Source: Homarus americanus
Taxonomy: Eukaryota; Arthropoda; Malacostraca; Decapoda; Nephropidae
Assembly (NCBI RefSeq): GCF_018991925.1
Contig: NW_024736071.1
Coordinates: forward strand, 8,905,009-8,969,008
Direction of reading: 5' to 3'
DNA: 64,000 nucleotides
A program made the translations under genes and the position numbers. Below, one piece after another: positions 10,970 to 21,869 of this stretch. Every line of letters starts with the position of its first letter. The first letter of the stretch is position 1. The notes under the pieces are model-generated. The model worked only from the letters and a program-made list of their open reading frames with translations, was not told where the DNA came from and did no database searches.

Positions 10970-11440
10970 TTACCCCGCGCGAGACAAGTGTACCCAGTCA
11001 CGACTGTACAGGTAGTCGTTGCCATATAATGGTTGCCAGTTATCGATGAACGCCCAACCATTGCTTGCACAATGTTTTTCTAGTCGACAATTTATAGCAA
11101 TTGCCCTGGACAGCCATTCACCAACTACTCCTCTTCTAGGCAAGACACCACATACTATCGGGATCCCTCCCCTATCTCTAACCTTCCCTAGCGCCTCCCT
11201 ATACCTCTTGAAAAGTTCCTCACTCCGAACCTTTCCTATGTCGTTACCTCCTACACTAAGACACACTACTGGCTTGGTACCTTCCCCTGACAAAACCCTA
11301 TCTATACTCTCAGCTACATGCCCTATCCCAGCCCCAGGAAAACACACCCTAGTCCTACGTTTCCTATCTCTTGCGCAAAAATTCCTATCTAAGAACTTCA
11401 CCTTGCTGTCCCCAACTACCAAGACCTTACCACTGGGCAC
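10970..11440 (-). pseudogene. CR1 ORF1 fragment with SGNH (GDSL-like) esterase domain
   Basis: A 156-residue open frame on the minus strand has the conserved SGNH hydrolase blocks in order: VVGDSKV with Ser11, SVGGNDIG with Gly and Asn around 64-66, and DWVH with Asp148 and His151. All putative catalytic residues are present. Esterase-like domains are known in ORF1 proteins of CR1-type LINEs, and the position immediately 5' of the endonuclease ORF on the same strand fits that. A frameshift and stop follow soon after the DWVH block, and the upstream ORF1 part is not recognisable. Catalytic activity is not implied. Confidence 0.7.
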
Positions 11441-11652
11441 GGGGGTGGAGGAGACTGCAGTGGGAGCGGGTAAACAAAGTGAAAAGTTACAGGGAAATAG
11501 TGCTAGGAATTACGACAAAACTAAATTACACAGGGAGTTAAAACCTAAACGCGACAAAGAGGGGACTTAGAACATGACGAACTTAAATGTCTACTAAGCA
11601 AACAGTAGAAATATGAGAAACAACATGAATAAAATCAGGGCGTTGGTATGTA

Positions 11653-12176
11653 CACTCGGAAACCATATTCTCTAGCCCACCTGGGTCGGTGCTGGAGTTT
11701 AGTACAGTGTCCTTTCTGGACGGGGGCCCACTCTAACTATCACGAGGCAACACACGCACGAACACACACAGTCATAGTACGGCTGTATAGATGATGATAT
11801 GTATAAATATTGTATATGGCATTTTATACTCTGCATTATGTTCATTATATATGAACACGAAGAAAAAATTACCATAGGTTGTAGTTACGAAAGTATGAAT
11901 GGAAATAAACTCTTCCAAACCACACAGTGACTCCACATGTCGTTTACAGTGCTTGTGGTCAGACCACGATGATTCCACCACACCCCGTCAATATCTTTTA
12001 TTTCCCATCATTCGCGTAACTATATGAAAAATCGTGTTCAATTTAACTACATATTTCAAAAACCTTAAATTACATGTGGATCAGTCACTCCTCATTTGAC
12101 ATACTTATAGTGTAATACTTTGATCATCCCACCTGGGCACATAGAGGCCCACGGTAACTCTCACTGGGGAACATCA
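11653..12176. repeat. Left inverted arm of the nested mariner-type element
   Basis: This is the reverse complement of about 13995-14513, with scattered differences and a (CA)n in the right arm where this arm has a non-repetitive spacer. The minus-strand open frame here is not coding. Confidence 0.85.
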
Positions 12177-12196
12177 TTGCATTTGTTGAGAAGAGT

Positions 12197-12199
12197 TAA

Positions 12200-12276
<77 letters not shown>
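12197..12276. repeat. (TA)n microsatellite
   Basis: About 40 TA dinucleotides, next to the left arm. A shorter (TA)n lies at 12555-12573. Confidence 0.95.
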
Positions 12277-12278
<2 letters not shown>

Positions 12279-12291
12279 GATTATATATACT

Positions 12292-12421
12292 AGTCCTGAT
12301 ATATTTCACACAAAGCCTGTTCAACGAGCTTATGGCGCCGTGAACCTATAATGGGGACTACCCGTAGAGGTTCACGGCTCCATATTGAACAGGCGTGTGA
12401 AATATAACAAAGTCTAGGACT
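12292..12421. repeat. Imperfect hairpin / small fold-back element
   Basis: The left arm 12292-12347 (ATATTTCACAC, GCCTGTTCAA, CCGTGAACCT) pairs with the right arm 12366-12421 around a loop of roughly 18 bases. It may be a MITE nested in the mariner-type element. No clear target duplication was found. Confidence 0.65.
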
Positions 12422-12690
12422 GCTTTTTAGTATCCTGGTGGTCCAGAGGTAGCGTTCCCCAGTCACAGTCATGGGCTTGTGGGCCGTGGGCATCCTGGCG
12501 GGTTGAGGTGTTGATTGTATGTAGAAGTCCGCGTGCTTTATTGGGCAAATGAAATATATATATATATATATATACTTTCCCTCACCCTAGCAAACTAGTT
12601 AGCATAGCATAACCAAACAGCCTCGCAAGGACCAATAGGTCTGTATATAATTTGTACGCACGCGCTAAAATGACCTAGTATGTTTTACTA

Positions 12691-13131
12691 ATGTCTCATT
12701 GTCCATGGGTTTTCTTACAGTTTGGCTGTGAGTTTTCTATTTTGTCTACCTGTCAGTTCAACAGAACTGCTAACCATCCTCCCAGCAACTCATATGCCAT
12801 CCCAGACCCACAGCCTATATGTATGGTGCAAGACCGCAGTCCAATACATACAAGTCAAGCAGTCAAGCGTTGGTTTGAGGCGCACCCGCAGATTATTCTA
12901 TTGGACTGGCCCCCTAAAGGAGCCGATTGTAATCCAATAGAAAATCTATGGGCTCATATGGTTGTTGAATGGGATGTTGAGGAGAAAACGAGTGAGGCAG
13001 TGAGGAGACACGCACATAATGTGTGTGAGGGAATAAGGAGGAGGCCGAACATCTGCAGCAATCTGGTAGATTCCATGCCCACCAGATTGCATGAAGTTAT
13101 ACCAGCAGATGGAGGTTGGACACGGTATTAA
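12691..13131 (+). pseudogene. Tc1/mariner transposase, C-terminal part
   Basis: A 146-residue frame contains the last third of a DDE transposase: CMVQDRSPIHTS with the second Asp at residue 48, then LLDWPPKGADCNPIENLW with the catalytic Glu at 84. By my count 35 residues lie between them, one more than the usual Tc1 DD34E. The C-terminal helical tail runs to a natural-looking stop at 13131. The first 40 residues do not match the family, and no N-terminal DNA-binding or first-Asp region is visible upstream, so the gene is 5' truncated. It sits inside the long-TIR element and probably represents that element's own transposase. Confidence 0.75.
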
Positions 13132-13134
13132 CCT

Positions 13135-13715
13135 GTGGTCAAGAATTAAATCTCCGCCCACGACGGTGCCTTGTAGGGGGTGGCGGGGGAGTTAGCTCTC
13201 TGGTGTAACCTCGTTGGGGCCACATAGACTTCGTTTCCTAACTCTCGGGAATTTGTCCAGGTATTTTACTATGTGGTTTTATGTCACTTCGCATAAATAT
13301 GCTTACAAAATCTAAGCATTAATATGCATAACTCTTGGGAATCTATCCAGACATTAAATATATGTTATATACTACAATAATCACATAGATATGTTTACAA
13401 TGTTTATGCATAATAAATGTGAAAAATATTTTTGGGGTTTCAATTAACCAATAGTCATGCCTACAATACAATCTTGATGCTCTAAGTACATGTATGTGTT
13501 AAATAACGAGTAACTGATCCACATTATTTTGGTAAATAAAGAAATGAAAAGCAAGAACTTAGCCATATGGATATAGTTACTCGGAAGAAGGGAAATAAGG
13601 GTAAATTATGGTTTTGATGGAAACAGTGTGTTCTGGGACGATGCTCACAATGACGAATGGGAGAAACCTCTTTATGAAACATCTTACCTACTAAGGATGA
13701 AGCTTAATGTTACAG

Positions 13716-13753
<38 letters not shown>

Positions 13754-13994
13754 GTAACTTTGTGTGACGCGTTGTCTGACTTGGGGTGGCTTTGAGCGAA
13801 CCATACACTTGATATTACAATTTATGTATCCTTCCTGTCCATGATTTACAACAATAACTGTAGGGTAAAAGTTACAATATTATACTAATAACACTGTCAT
13901 GTATTGATACTATGACTGGGTACCAAGATACAGAGCACGATGAACATAACATGAAAATGATAGTAAAGCCTGGAAGGGTTCATATCATAACTTG
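13135..13994. other. Interior of the mariner-type element, no gene seen
   Basis: AT-rich sequence with a (CA)n at 13720-13751. It contains no domain-bearing frame and leads into the right inverted arm. Confidence 0.6.
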
Positions 13995-14193
13995 TGTGTT
14001 CGTGCTTACGTTGCCCCGTGAGAGTTACCATGGGCCTCCATGTGCCCAGGTGGGATGGTCAAAGTATTACACTATAAGTATGTCAAATGAAGAGTGACTG
14101 ATCCACATGTAATTTAAGGTTTTTGAAATATGTAATTAAATTAAACACGATTTTTCATATAGTTATGCGAATGATGGAAAGCATCATGGTCTG

Positions 14194-14227
<34 letters not shown>

Positions 14228-14513
14228 TGTGTGGAGTCACTGGGTGGTTTGGAAGTGTTTATTTCCATTCATACTTTCGTAACTACAACCTATGGTATTT
14301 TTTCTTCTTGTTCATATATAATGAAGATAATGCAGAGTATAAAATGCCAAATACAATATTTATACATAATTTCATCTATACAGCCGTACTATGACTGTGT
14401 GTGTTCGTGGGTGTATTGCCTCGTGATAGTTAGAGTGGGTCCCCGTCCAGAAAGGATACTGTTCTAACCTCCAGCACCGACCCAGGTGGGCTAGAGATTA
14501 TGGTTTCCGAGTG
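13995..14513. repeat. Right inverted arm of the nested mariner-type element
   Basis: Inverted counterpart of 11653-12176, containing a (CA)n at 14194-14223. The apparent Met start of the CR1 frame at 14500 lies inside this arm, so it is not the CR1 start. Confidence 0.85.
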
Positions 14514-15618
14514 TACCAAAAAAATCGATATAATAGCATTCACGGAAACATGGATAAACCTAGACTCACGTGAGTTACCTGTCGAATACCAAATTGCAGG
14601 TTACAAATTATTCCATACCGATAAGCAGATTAAGAAAGGAGGCGGAGTAGCAATCTATGTCAGGGATAATCTGAAGAGTGAAATAAATAAGGAAATAAAA
14701 ACTGAGCGTAAAACAGAAACAATTTGGATAGAATTAATCGATGATAGGGAAAAATTAATTACAGGAGTAATATATAGACCCCCTAATCTTGATTGTGTTA
14801 ATGAGCGACTTATTTGGGATGAAATGCGCAGGGCTTTCATACATACCAAAGTCTGTATAGTAGGCGACTTTAACTTTAGCCAAATAGATTGGATTGACCT
14901 TACGGGTAACTCAGAATCAGAAGATTTTCTTGAAACAATCCAAAACTGTTTCCTAAGCCAACATATAACCGAACCCACCTGGGGTAATAATATACTCGAT
15001 TTAGTTCTGTCAAACAGAGAAAACCTCATTAGTAATGCCGAGGTAGGGACCGAACTTGCTAACAGGGATCACAAAGAAATTAGATTCCAGTTAGAATTTC
15101 AGAGCAGCCTCAAGGAAAATTCCACTAAAGTCCCAGATTTCAGAAGGGCAAACTTTGATAGTTTGAAGAAGCAGCTGAGAGAAGGGGTATCACGCTTGGG
15201 GGTGAATAACATAATCTCACATGAGGAGACCTCACACAATGTACCCACAGAGGGCGACCTCACCTTACCTGGAGATCTGACGGTTGAGGATGACCTGATA
15301 ACGAGATCTGAGGTTAACGAGTTCCACAACAACTTAAATAATGAGTTAGTTAATGCACGAAGGCAGAACATACCATGCAGAAAACCCTGATAAAAAAACA
15401 ATGACCCTAAAGGAATATATAATTATTTGAAGAATATTATTGGACAAAGGAAGGCTATAGGTAGGAGAATAAATTCTGGTGAAGTTTACCTTCGAGATTA
15501 TTATAAGGTATTGGCCGGTAGGGTTAAGACCGAGATAAGAAAAGCAAAGAGGAATAATGAACTGAAGGTAGCAAGGGAGGCGAAGTCAAACCCCAAGGGA
15601 TTCTATCAAATGTATTAA
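14514..15618 (+). pseudogene. CR1 ORF2 endonuclease and connector, copy 2
   Basis: Endonuclease motifs appear in order: DIIAFTETW with the catalytic Glu, GVIYRPP, VGDFNFSQIDW, NNILDLVLSN and NRDHKEI. In the last, Asn-Arg-Asp-His stands where SDH is usual, but the Asp-His pair is kept. This frame is open to 15390, where a TGA interrupts the basic connector. 15427-15618 continues in another frame to SNPKGFYQMY and then stops. The protein differs clearly from copy 1 (for example the linker), so it belongs to a different CR1 subfamily. Confidence 0.8.
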
Positions 15619-16059
15619 ACTAAAACACGAGAAAAGATTGGACCAATACAGTCAGATACCGGCGAGCTAACTGACAACGGCGGAGAAATGAGCAATAATC
15701 TGAACCGGCTGGTTAATTCCAGGTTAACCAGGTTGGTACACATATATTATATTGGGCTTTAGTAACGAAACCCAATTGAAGTTTCTTCTTTTATTAAAAA
15801 GTATTATTTGTATAATTCCTGAGTGTAGATCAACCGTAAGTTCCACTATTTATGAGTGTGGTGACTAAAGGCGTCGCATGGAGCGTGCTTACATATTTGC
15901 TGACTATAGTCAAATGGGCTTCTCCCTCTTGGGGAAGCTACGGTTCACGTGATCAGTTCATGTCCTCCTCATAGTTAGTGGAAACTTACAGGGGATGAAT
16001 CTGAATAAAAATCAGATGTAAATAACCCATTTATATAATACTTCTGTTGATGAGACAGG

Positions 16060-16738
16060 TGCCATTACAAATGTCAATAAATATTTTTCAACAGTTTTCA
16101 TCACCGAAAATTTAAACATAATACCCGAGGCACCGACTCTATACTGAGATAGTGAAGAGTAATGATAAGTAGGAATCTTAAGCCAAGTAAACAATGTGTA
16201 TTTGCTCGAAACATGGCTAATAAAGTACTTGGGTTCATACAAAGGAGTGATAGTTACAAGACTAGCGAGGTCATCCTGAAACTATAATTTGCGCTTGTGA
16301 GACCTCACTTGGATTACTCAGTTCAATTCTGGTCACCGTATTATACAATGGATATGGAATCCTTGGAAAGAATTCAGAGGAGAATGACAAGACTAATCCC
16401 GGACATTATGAACCTTGAGTACAGACAGGTTAAAGCATCTTAATTTGCATTCACCCCGAGAGACGTAGAGTGAGGGGCGATATGATAGAGGTGTATAAAT
16501 GGAAGTCAGGGCTAAACAAAGCGGACATTACATAGGTACTCAAACTATCCAACCAGGAGCGAATTCGTAACAACGGTTTTAAATTAAACAAATTTAGATT
16601 TAGACGCGAAATAGGTAAACATTGGTTTGGAAATAGAGTAGTGGACGAGTGGAACAAGTTACCAAATATCATCATTAACTTAAATACGTTGGATAGCTTC
16701 AAATATACGTTGGATGGATATATGAGAAATAGGGGGTT
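16060..16738 (+). pseudogene. CR1 ORF2 remnants: linker and RT C-terminal region, copy 2
   Basis: 16060-16140 encodes the connector end (NKYFSTVFITENLNIIPEAP). After a junction near 16165-16195 the sequence jumps to QCVFARNMANKVLGFIQRS, which lies downstream of the catalytic FADD in related copies. The fingers and palm, about 900 bp, are therefore deleted. The rest includes ALVRPHLDYSVQFW, RVRGDMIEVYKW and VVDEWNKLP, with several stops and frameshifts. 15720-16040 between the pieces has no recognisable coding content. Confidence 0.75.
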
Positions 16739-16818
16739 GGGTGTAAATGGGACTGCCCAGTATGGGACAATAAGCCCGCTGCAGTTTCCTCCATTCTTAT
16801 GTTCTTATGTTCTTATGG

Positions 16819-17262
16819 AAGGCGATTGCTGCCCTTAGTCGTTTTCGCCGTACTGCTGCCGTTAATCATACATAAGGCGATTGTTGCCATTAATTGTTTT
16901 CGGCTTACTTCTTCCGTTAATCATACATAAGGCGATTGTTGCCATTAATTGATTTCGGCTTACTTCTTCCGTTAATCATACATAAGGCGATTGTTGCCAT
17001 TAATCGTTTTCGTCGTACTATTGCCCTTAATCATGCATAAGGCGATTGTTACCATTGATCGTTTTCGTCGTACTGTTGCCCTTAATCAAACGTAAAGCGA
17101 TTGTTGCCATTAATCGTTTTCGTTGTACCGTTTCCATTAATCATACGTAAGGCGATTATTGCCTTAATCGTTTTCGTCGTACTGTTGCCCTTAATCAGAC
17201 ATCAGGCGATTGTTGTCATTAATCATTTTTGTCGTACTGTTGCCGTTAATCATACAAAAGGC
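16819..17262. repeat. 55-bp tandem array
   Basis: About eight units of 55 bases (AAGGCGATTGTTGCCATTAA, TTTTCG, TTGCC or CTTCC, GTTAATCATACAT). The array begins at the last TTCTTATG of the CR1 3' end with no spacer. Confidence 0.9.
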
Positions 17263-18127
17263 GTTCGTTCATTCGAAACTAATTTTCCTATTGTATTCTG
17301 ATATTCGAATGGATACTCCTATCACTATAGATTTCTGCTCTCTAAACACGATATTAACACATCTTCATCATGCATCAGCAGTAATGTTGGCCGATATTCA
17401 CATTAATATCCTTCCTATCACTTTTGTATGAGTATTCGTTCGAATCACACTGCTCCATTGTCAGTTCCACTGTGTGTTCGCGGGAGGGTCGGCGAAGTGA
17501 TCTGTCGTCCAGGATTGGTACAACAGAGTTATGCACCCTTCACTGCCAGTGTACCACGAACTTCTGAACGGAACTGTACATACGTAAATTACTGTCAAGA
17601 TGGGGTATAATTGTGTATAAATTCGTTGTCGTTTGAGTATTTTCGGAAACTTGATTAAGTACAGCATGTGTTTTATCTTTGGGGGGGATGTGTATAGTGA
17701 ATCAAATTTCTTCATCCCTTTCTGCCTTGACTGATTTTTTTTCTTCAAATTAAGTACAGAATAATGCAATATATGATTAATTCTTGGTCACAATTAATTT
17801 CTTGTTCTTGTTTATTGTCTGTGAATTATTTTGAAACTAATACAAGTGAATCTACTGTATTTTCCTTTTTTAAGTATACAATTGTATTATTGTACAGTAT
17901 TTTGTAATATTTTTACGTCCAGTGGTATAATACGTATTCGTTGTATTATTTTGTTTTGCTTTTTTTTATTTGCTCTCGTTTTCTTATTTCATTGTTTTCT
18001 TTTTAGTCGTTTTCGTTTGGTATTTATTTGTATTTTTTTTGTTCTTCTCATTATTATACCCGGTGTTACTGAAATATTTTGAAATGTGGTTACAACAGAC
18101 TGTAATTTTCATGAAGATTGATAATCA
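17263..18127. other. Unassigned AT-rich sequence
   Basis: No gene, repeat or element end recognised. The T-rich stretch at 17830-18080 gives a hydrophobic open frame by composition only. Confidence 0.45.
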
Positions 18128-18262
18128 ATACAAATAAGGTGAATGGTTGGTTGATACGAGTTAGAGTGAAGATGATTGGTTGGATGATACGAGTAAGAGT
18201 GAAGATGATTGGTTGTTTGATGCGAGTTTGAGTGAAGATGATTGGTTGGTTGATACGAGTAA
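18128..18262. repeat. 33-bp tandem repeat
   Basis: About four copies of a 33-base unit (GATTGGTTGGTTGATACGAG, then TAAGAGTGAAGAT). From 18263 to about 18790 follows a loose TGACAG/TTGACA motif repeat without a fixed period. Confidence 0.8.
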
Positions 18263-18796
18263 GGTAGTTAACACAGTAAACATGACAATGTAGCAGACAG
18301 TGGTTTACAGAGACTGACACTATGTTTGAAAGATGGTTGACAGTGAGATTGTTAAGACAGTATAGGTGTTACTATTGACAGTATAGCTGACAGAGCTTAA
18401 CCGGATAATTGACAGCGCTTGACAACATACCTGACAGTGGTTGACAGCATGATGTTGGTTGAAGTCGATTGGCAATATAGTTTATATTAGTTGAGAACGA
18501 TTGGGAAAAATATTGATGTTGGTGGATAAAGTTTGACGGTATAACTGACAGTGACGCGGCATTGCTGACAGCTGCGGAAGGTTTGATTGGCAGTAGTTGA
18601 CAGCAAGGTTGGCAGTATTAGGCAATGTTGAAAACTGATGTTAAAAGAGCTTGACAAGATAAATGGCAGCGATTGACACCCTAAGTGACAATTGCTGACA
18701 TTATAATTGACAGAAGTAGCATAATTATTAACCATAGATGACAGCCATGACAGCCATAAAAGACAGCGGATGACAGTATACTACTACCTTCACCCC

Positions 18797-19790
18797 CACC
18801 AAGGTTACCAATATGACAGTATGGCACTACCTTCACCCCCACCAAGGTTATCAATATGACAGTATGCCACTACCTTCACCCCCACCAAGGTTACCAATAT
18901 GAACAGTATGACACTACCTTCACCCCCACCAAGGTTATCAATATGACAGTATGCCACTACCTTCACCCCCACCAATGTTACCAATATGACAGTATGTCAC
19001 TATCTTCCCTCCATCAAGGTTACCATTATGACAGTATGCCACTACCTTCACCCCACCAATGTTACCAATATGACAGTATGTCACTATCTTCCCTCCATCA
19101 AGGTTACCATTATGACAGTATGCCACTATCTTCACCCTCCACCAAGGTCACCAATATGACAGTATGCCACTTCTTCACCCCACCAAGATCACCAATATGA
19201 CAGTATGCAAGGTTACCAATATGACAGTATGCCACCAAGGTCACCCAGTATGCCTACCCACCAAGGTTACCAATATGACAGTATGCCACCAATATGACAG
19301 TTTGACACTACCTTCACCCCCACCAAGGTTATCAATATGACAGTATGCCACTACCTTCACCCCCACCAAGGTTACCAATATAACAGTATACCACTATCTT
19401 TACCCCTCCACCAAGGTCACCAATATGACAGTATGCCACTACCTTCACCCCCACCAAGATTACCAATATGACAGTATGCCACTACCTTCACCCCCACCAA
19501 GGTTACCAATATGAACAGTATGACACTACCTTCACCCCCACCAAGGTTATCAATATGACAGTATGCCTCTACCTTCACCCCCACCAAGGTTACCAATATG
19601 ACAGTATGCCACTATCTTTACCCCTCCACCAAGGTCACCAATATGACAGTATGCCACTATCTTCATCCCCACCAAGCTCACCAATATGACACTATGCCAC
19701 TGCCTTCATCCCTTCACCAAGATCACCAACATGACAGTATGCCACTATCTTCACCCCCACCAATGTTACCAATATGACAGTATGCCACAA
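18797..19790. repeat. 43-bp tandem array
   Basis: About 22 units with a 43-base period built from ACCAAGGTTACCAATATGAC, AGTATGCCACTA and CTTCACCCCC. Some units are shortened near 19200-19300. Because 43 is not a multiple of three, different frames open in different stretches. No gene. Confidence 0.92.
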
Positions 19791-20044
19791 CACAAACCAC
19801 GACAAACTTCACCAATAAGTCGTAACCACATTACCAGAATTCTCCAATAATAATAGTAATTAAAAAAAAGCTGCATAATGATATCAGTAGTGTTGGTAAA
19901 TTATGCAAATTAGCTGGCCGGATGTGTTTCAAAACAGTTTAGCATCGAAACGTAATTGTCGGGAAAAAATATTTTTTGTATAAACATATATTATATAGTG
20001 GCAACTGAGCGTCACTCAGTCAGGTGTTGGACACTGGTCAACAT

Positions 20045-20705
20045 GTGTTAAAGTGTTCCCTGTGTATTAAGTGTTTCCTGTGTGTTATGTGTTTCTTGTA
20101 TGTTAAGTGTTTCCTGTGTATTAAGTGTTTCCTGTGTGTTAAGTGTTCCCTGTAAGTTAAGTGTTTCCTGTGTGTTAAGTGTTTACAGTGTGTTAAGTGT
20201 TCCCTGTGTGTTAAGTGTTTACCGTGTGTTAAGTGTTCCCTGTGTGTTCAGTGTTTACTGTGTGTTAATTGTTTTCTCTGTGTTAAGTGTATACTTTGTA
20301 TTAAGTGTTTCCTCTGTGTTAAGTGTTTACCATGTGTTAAGTGTTTCATGTGTGTTCAGTGTTTACTGTGTGTTAATTGTTTTCTCTGTGTTAAGTGTAT
20401 ACTTTGTATTAAGTGTTTCCTCTGTGTTAAGTGTTTCCTGTGGGTTAAGTATTTCTTTCTTATAGTGTTAAGTGTCTCAAGTGCGTTGAGTTAAGTGTTT
20501 CCTGTATCTTAAGTGTTAATTGAAATTAGTGTTTACTGTGTGTTAAGTGTTTACTGTGTGTCAAGTGTTTACTGGGTGTTAAGTGTTTACTGTGTGTTAA
20601 GTGTTTACTGAGTGTTAAGTGTTTACTCGTTGTTAAGTGTTTGCGGTGTTCTAAGCGTTCCCTGTGTGTTGTGTTAAGTGTTTCTGATGTGTTAAGTGTA
20701 TATGT
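20045..20705. repeat. 18-bp tandem array (GTGTGTTAAGTGTTTCCT)
   Basis: About 35 units of 18 bases with substitutions at the TTTCC positions. The hexapeptide-repeat open frame (VLSVSC-like) mirrors the 18-base period. Confidence 0.92.
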
Positions 20706-21040
20706 ATCTACCATGTTAATATCTAAATGTTTTTTGAAGATCATCTATAATTAATGTTCAAAATAAGGAAATTATTTCATGTTTGATGAAAATATATATG
20801 GTAATTGTTTTCAGGTGAAGCGGCAGCAATTTTAGTAATGCAGGGATGTATGTACTTAATGTCGTGTGTATTCTGGTATAATCTAATGTTTTCATTGTGT
20901 TGTCTGCTATCCGCGGATGATCTGACCCGGATGTGTTCAATATGTAATCCAGGAAATATATTAATCATATCAATTTTCGTGACTGTGTACTTACTGTATC
21001 ATTGTGTCGTTGAAGTTTTAGGGGCCTCCAGGAACCTTAC
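20706..21040. other. Unassigned sequence
   Basis: No feature recognised between the 18-bp array and the (ATT)n tract. Confidence 0.45.
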
Positions 21041-21043
21041 TCG

Positions 21044-21451
<408 letters not shown>

Positions 21452-21869
21452 TTAGTAGTAGTAGCAGTAATATTCGTAAACGAGTGGGTGAAGGCAATCC
21501 AAGCTTCGTCGGAAATTGCTAAGACTGAGCCACATATGACATTAGCGGCGGCATTCGCCCACGAGTCAAACATCGTTGGAATTACTTAATTTGCTCTATC
21601 CCTGACATCAGAACTCTCATCCGTCCTCTAGAATAAGCCACCAGGAACAAATTTATTCCAACACTAGTGAAAAGCCACCACTTTACTTCAACAGAAAGGA
21701 CAATCGTCAAACTATCACCGAGAGAATGAAGAATGGGAATCACTAACCCGGAAGAGCTTGCTGCCACGGAACATCAGGACTGTCAAGCTCACGGCAGCTC
21801 TCAATGGGCACATACTAGCTCAAAATGATACAAGTAAAATTCGACGTGCCATTACGACATAACGGCAGC

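Larger units (their letters stand above)
7924..11440 (-). mobile_element. CR1-type non-LTR retrotransposon, copy 1
   Basis: The 3' end at 7924 carries tandem CATAAGAA units (TTCTTATG on the element's sense strand), the 8-bp terminal repeat typical of CR1-group LINEs. Going upstream on the minus strand come the RT C-terminal region, the palm with FADD, the RT fingers, a connector, an apurinic-type endonuclease, and a separate ORF1 fragment with an esterase-like domain. This is the CR1 gene order. There are several frame changes and stops, so the copy is dead. The 5' limit near 11440-11500 is uncertain because another CR1 element begins there on the opposite strand. Confidence 0.85.
11653..14513 (+). 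mobile_element. Tc1/mariner-type transposon with long inverted repeats, nested in CR1
   Basis: The element begins CACTCGGAAACCATA and ends with the inverted form of the same sequence. It is flanked by TA at 11651-11652 and 14514-14515. Removing it with one TA rejoins the CR1 reading frame without a base lost, which proves the boundaries. Inverted arms of about 520 bp (11653-12176 and about 13995-14513) enclose a (TA)n tract, a small hairpin and a plus-strand transposase C-terminus. Each arm contains two related blocks (CCCACCTGGG followed by GCCCAC and TAACT) in direct orientation. The arms carry indels and different microsatellites, so the insertion is not recent. Confidence 0.9.
11500..16820 (+). 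mobile_element. CR1-type retrotransposon, copy 2, split by a nested element
   Basis: Sequence at about 11579-11652 encodes an endonuclease N-terminus (ANSRNMRNNMNKIRALVCT, with a stop). The same protein resumes exactly at 14514 with CTKKIDIIAFTETW, so 11653-14513 is an insertion. The element then runs through the endonuclease, connector and an eroded segment to the RT C-terminal region, and ends in TTCTTATG repeats at 16796-16818. Most of the RT palm, including FADD, is missing around 16160-16195. The 5' limit is approximate; ORF1-like sequence may start near 11441. Confidence 0.85.

Noticed and set aside
12422..12500. tRNA-like head (GTGGTCCAGAGGTAGCG)
   Set aside because: It resembles an A box, but no B box (GGTTCGA-type) follows at the right distance and no fold closes.
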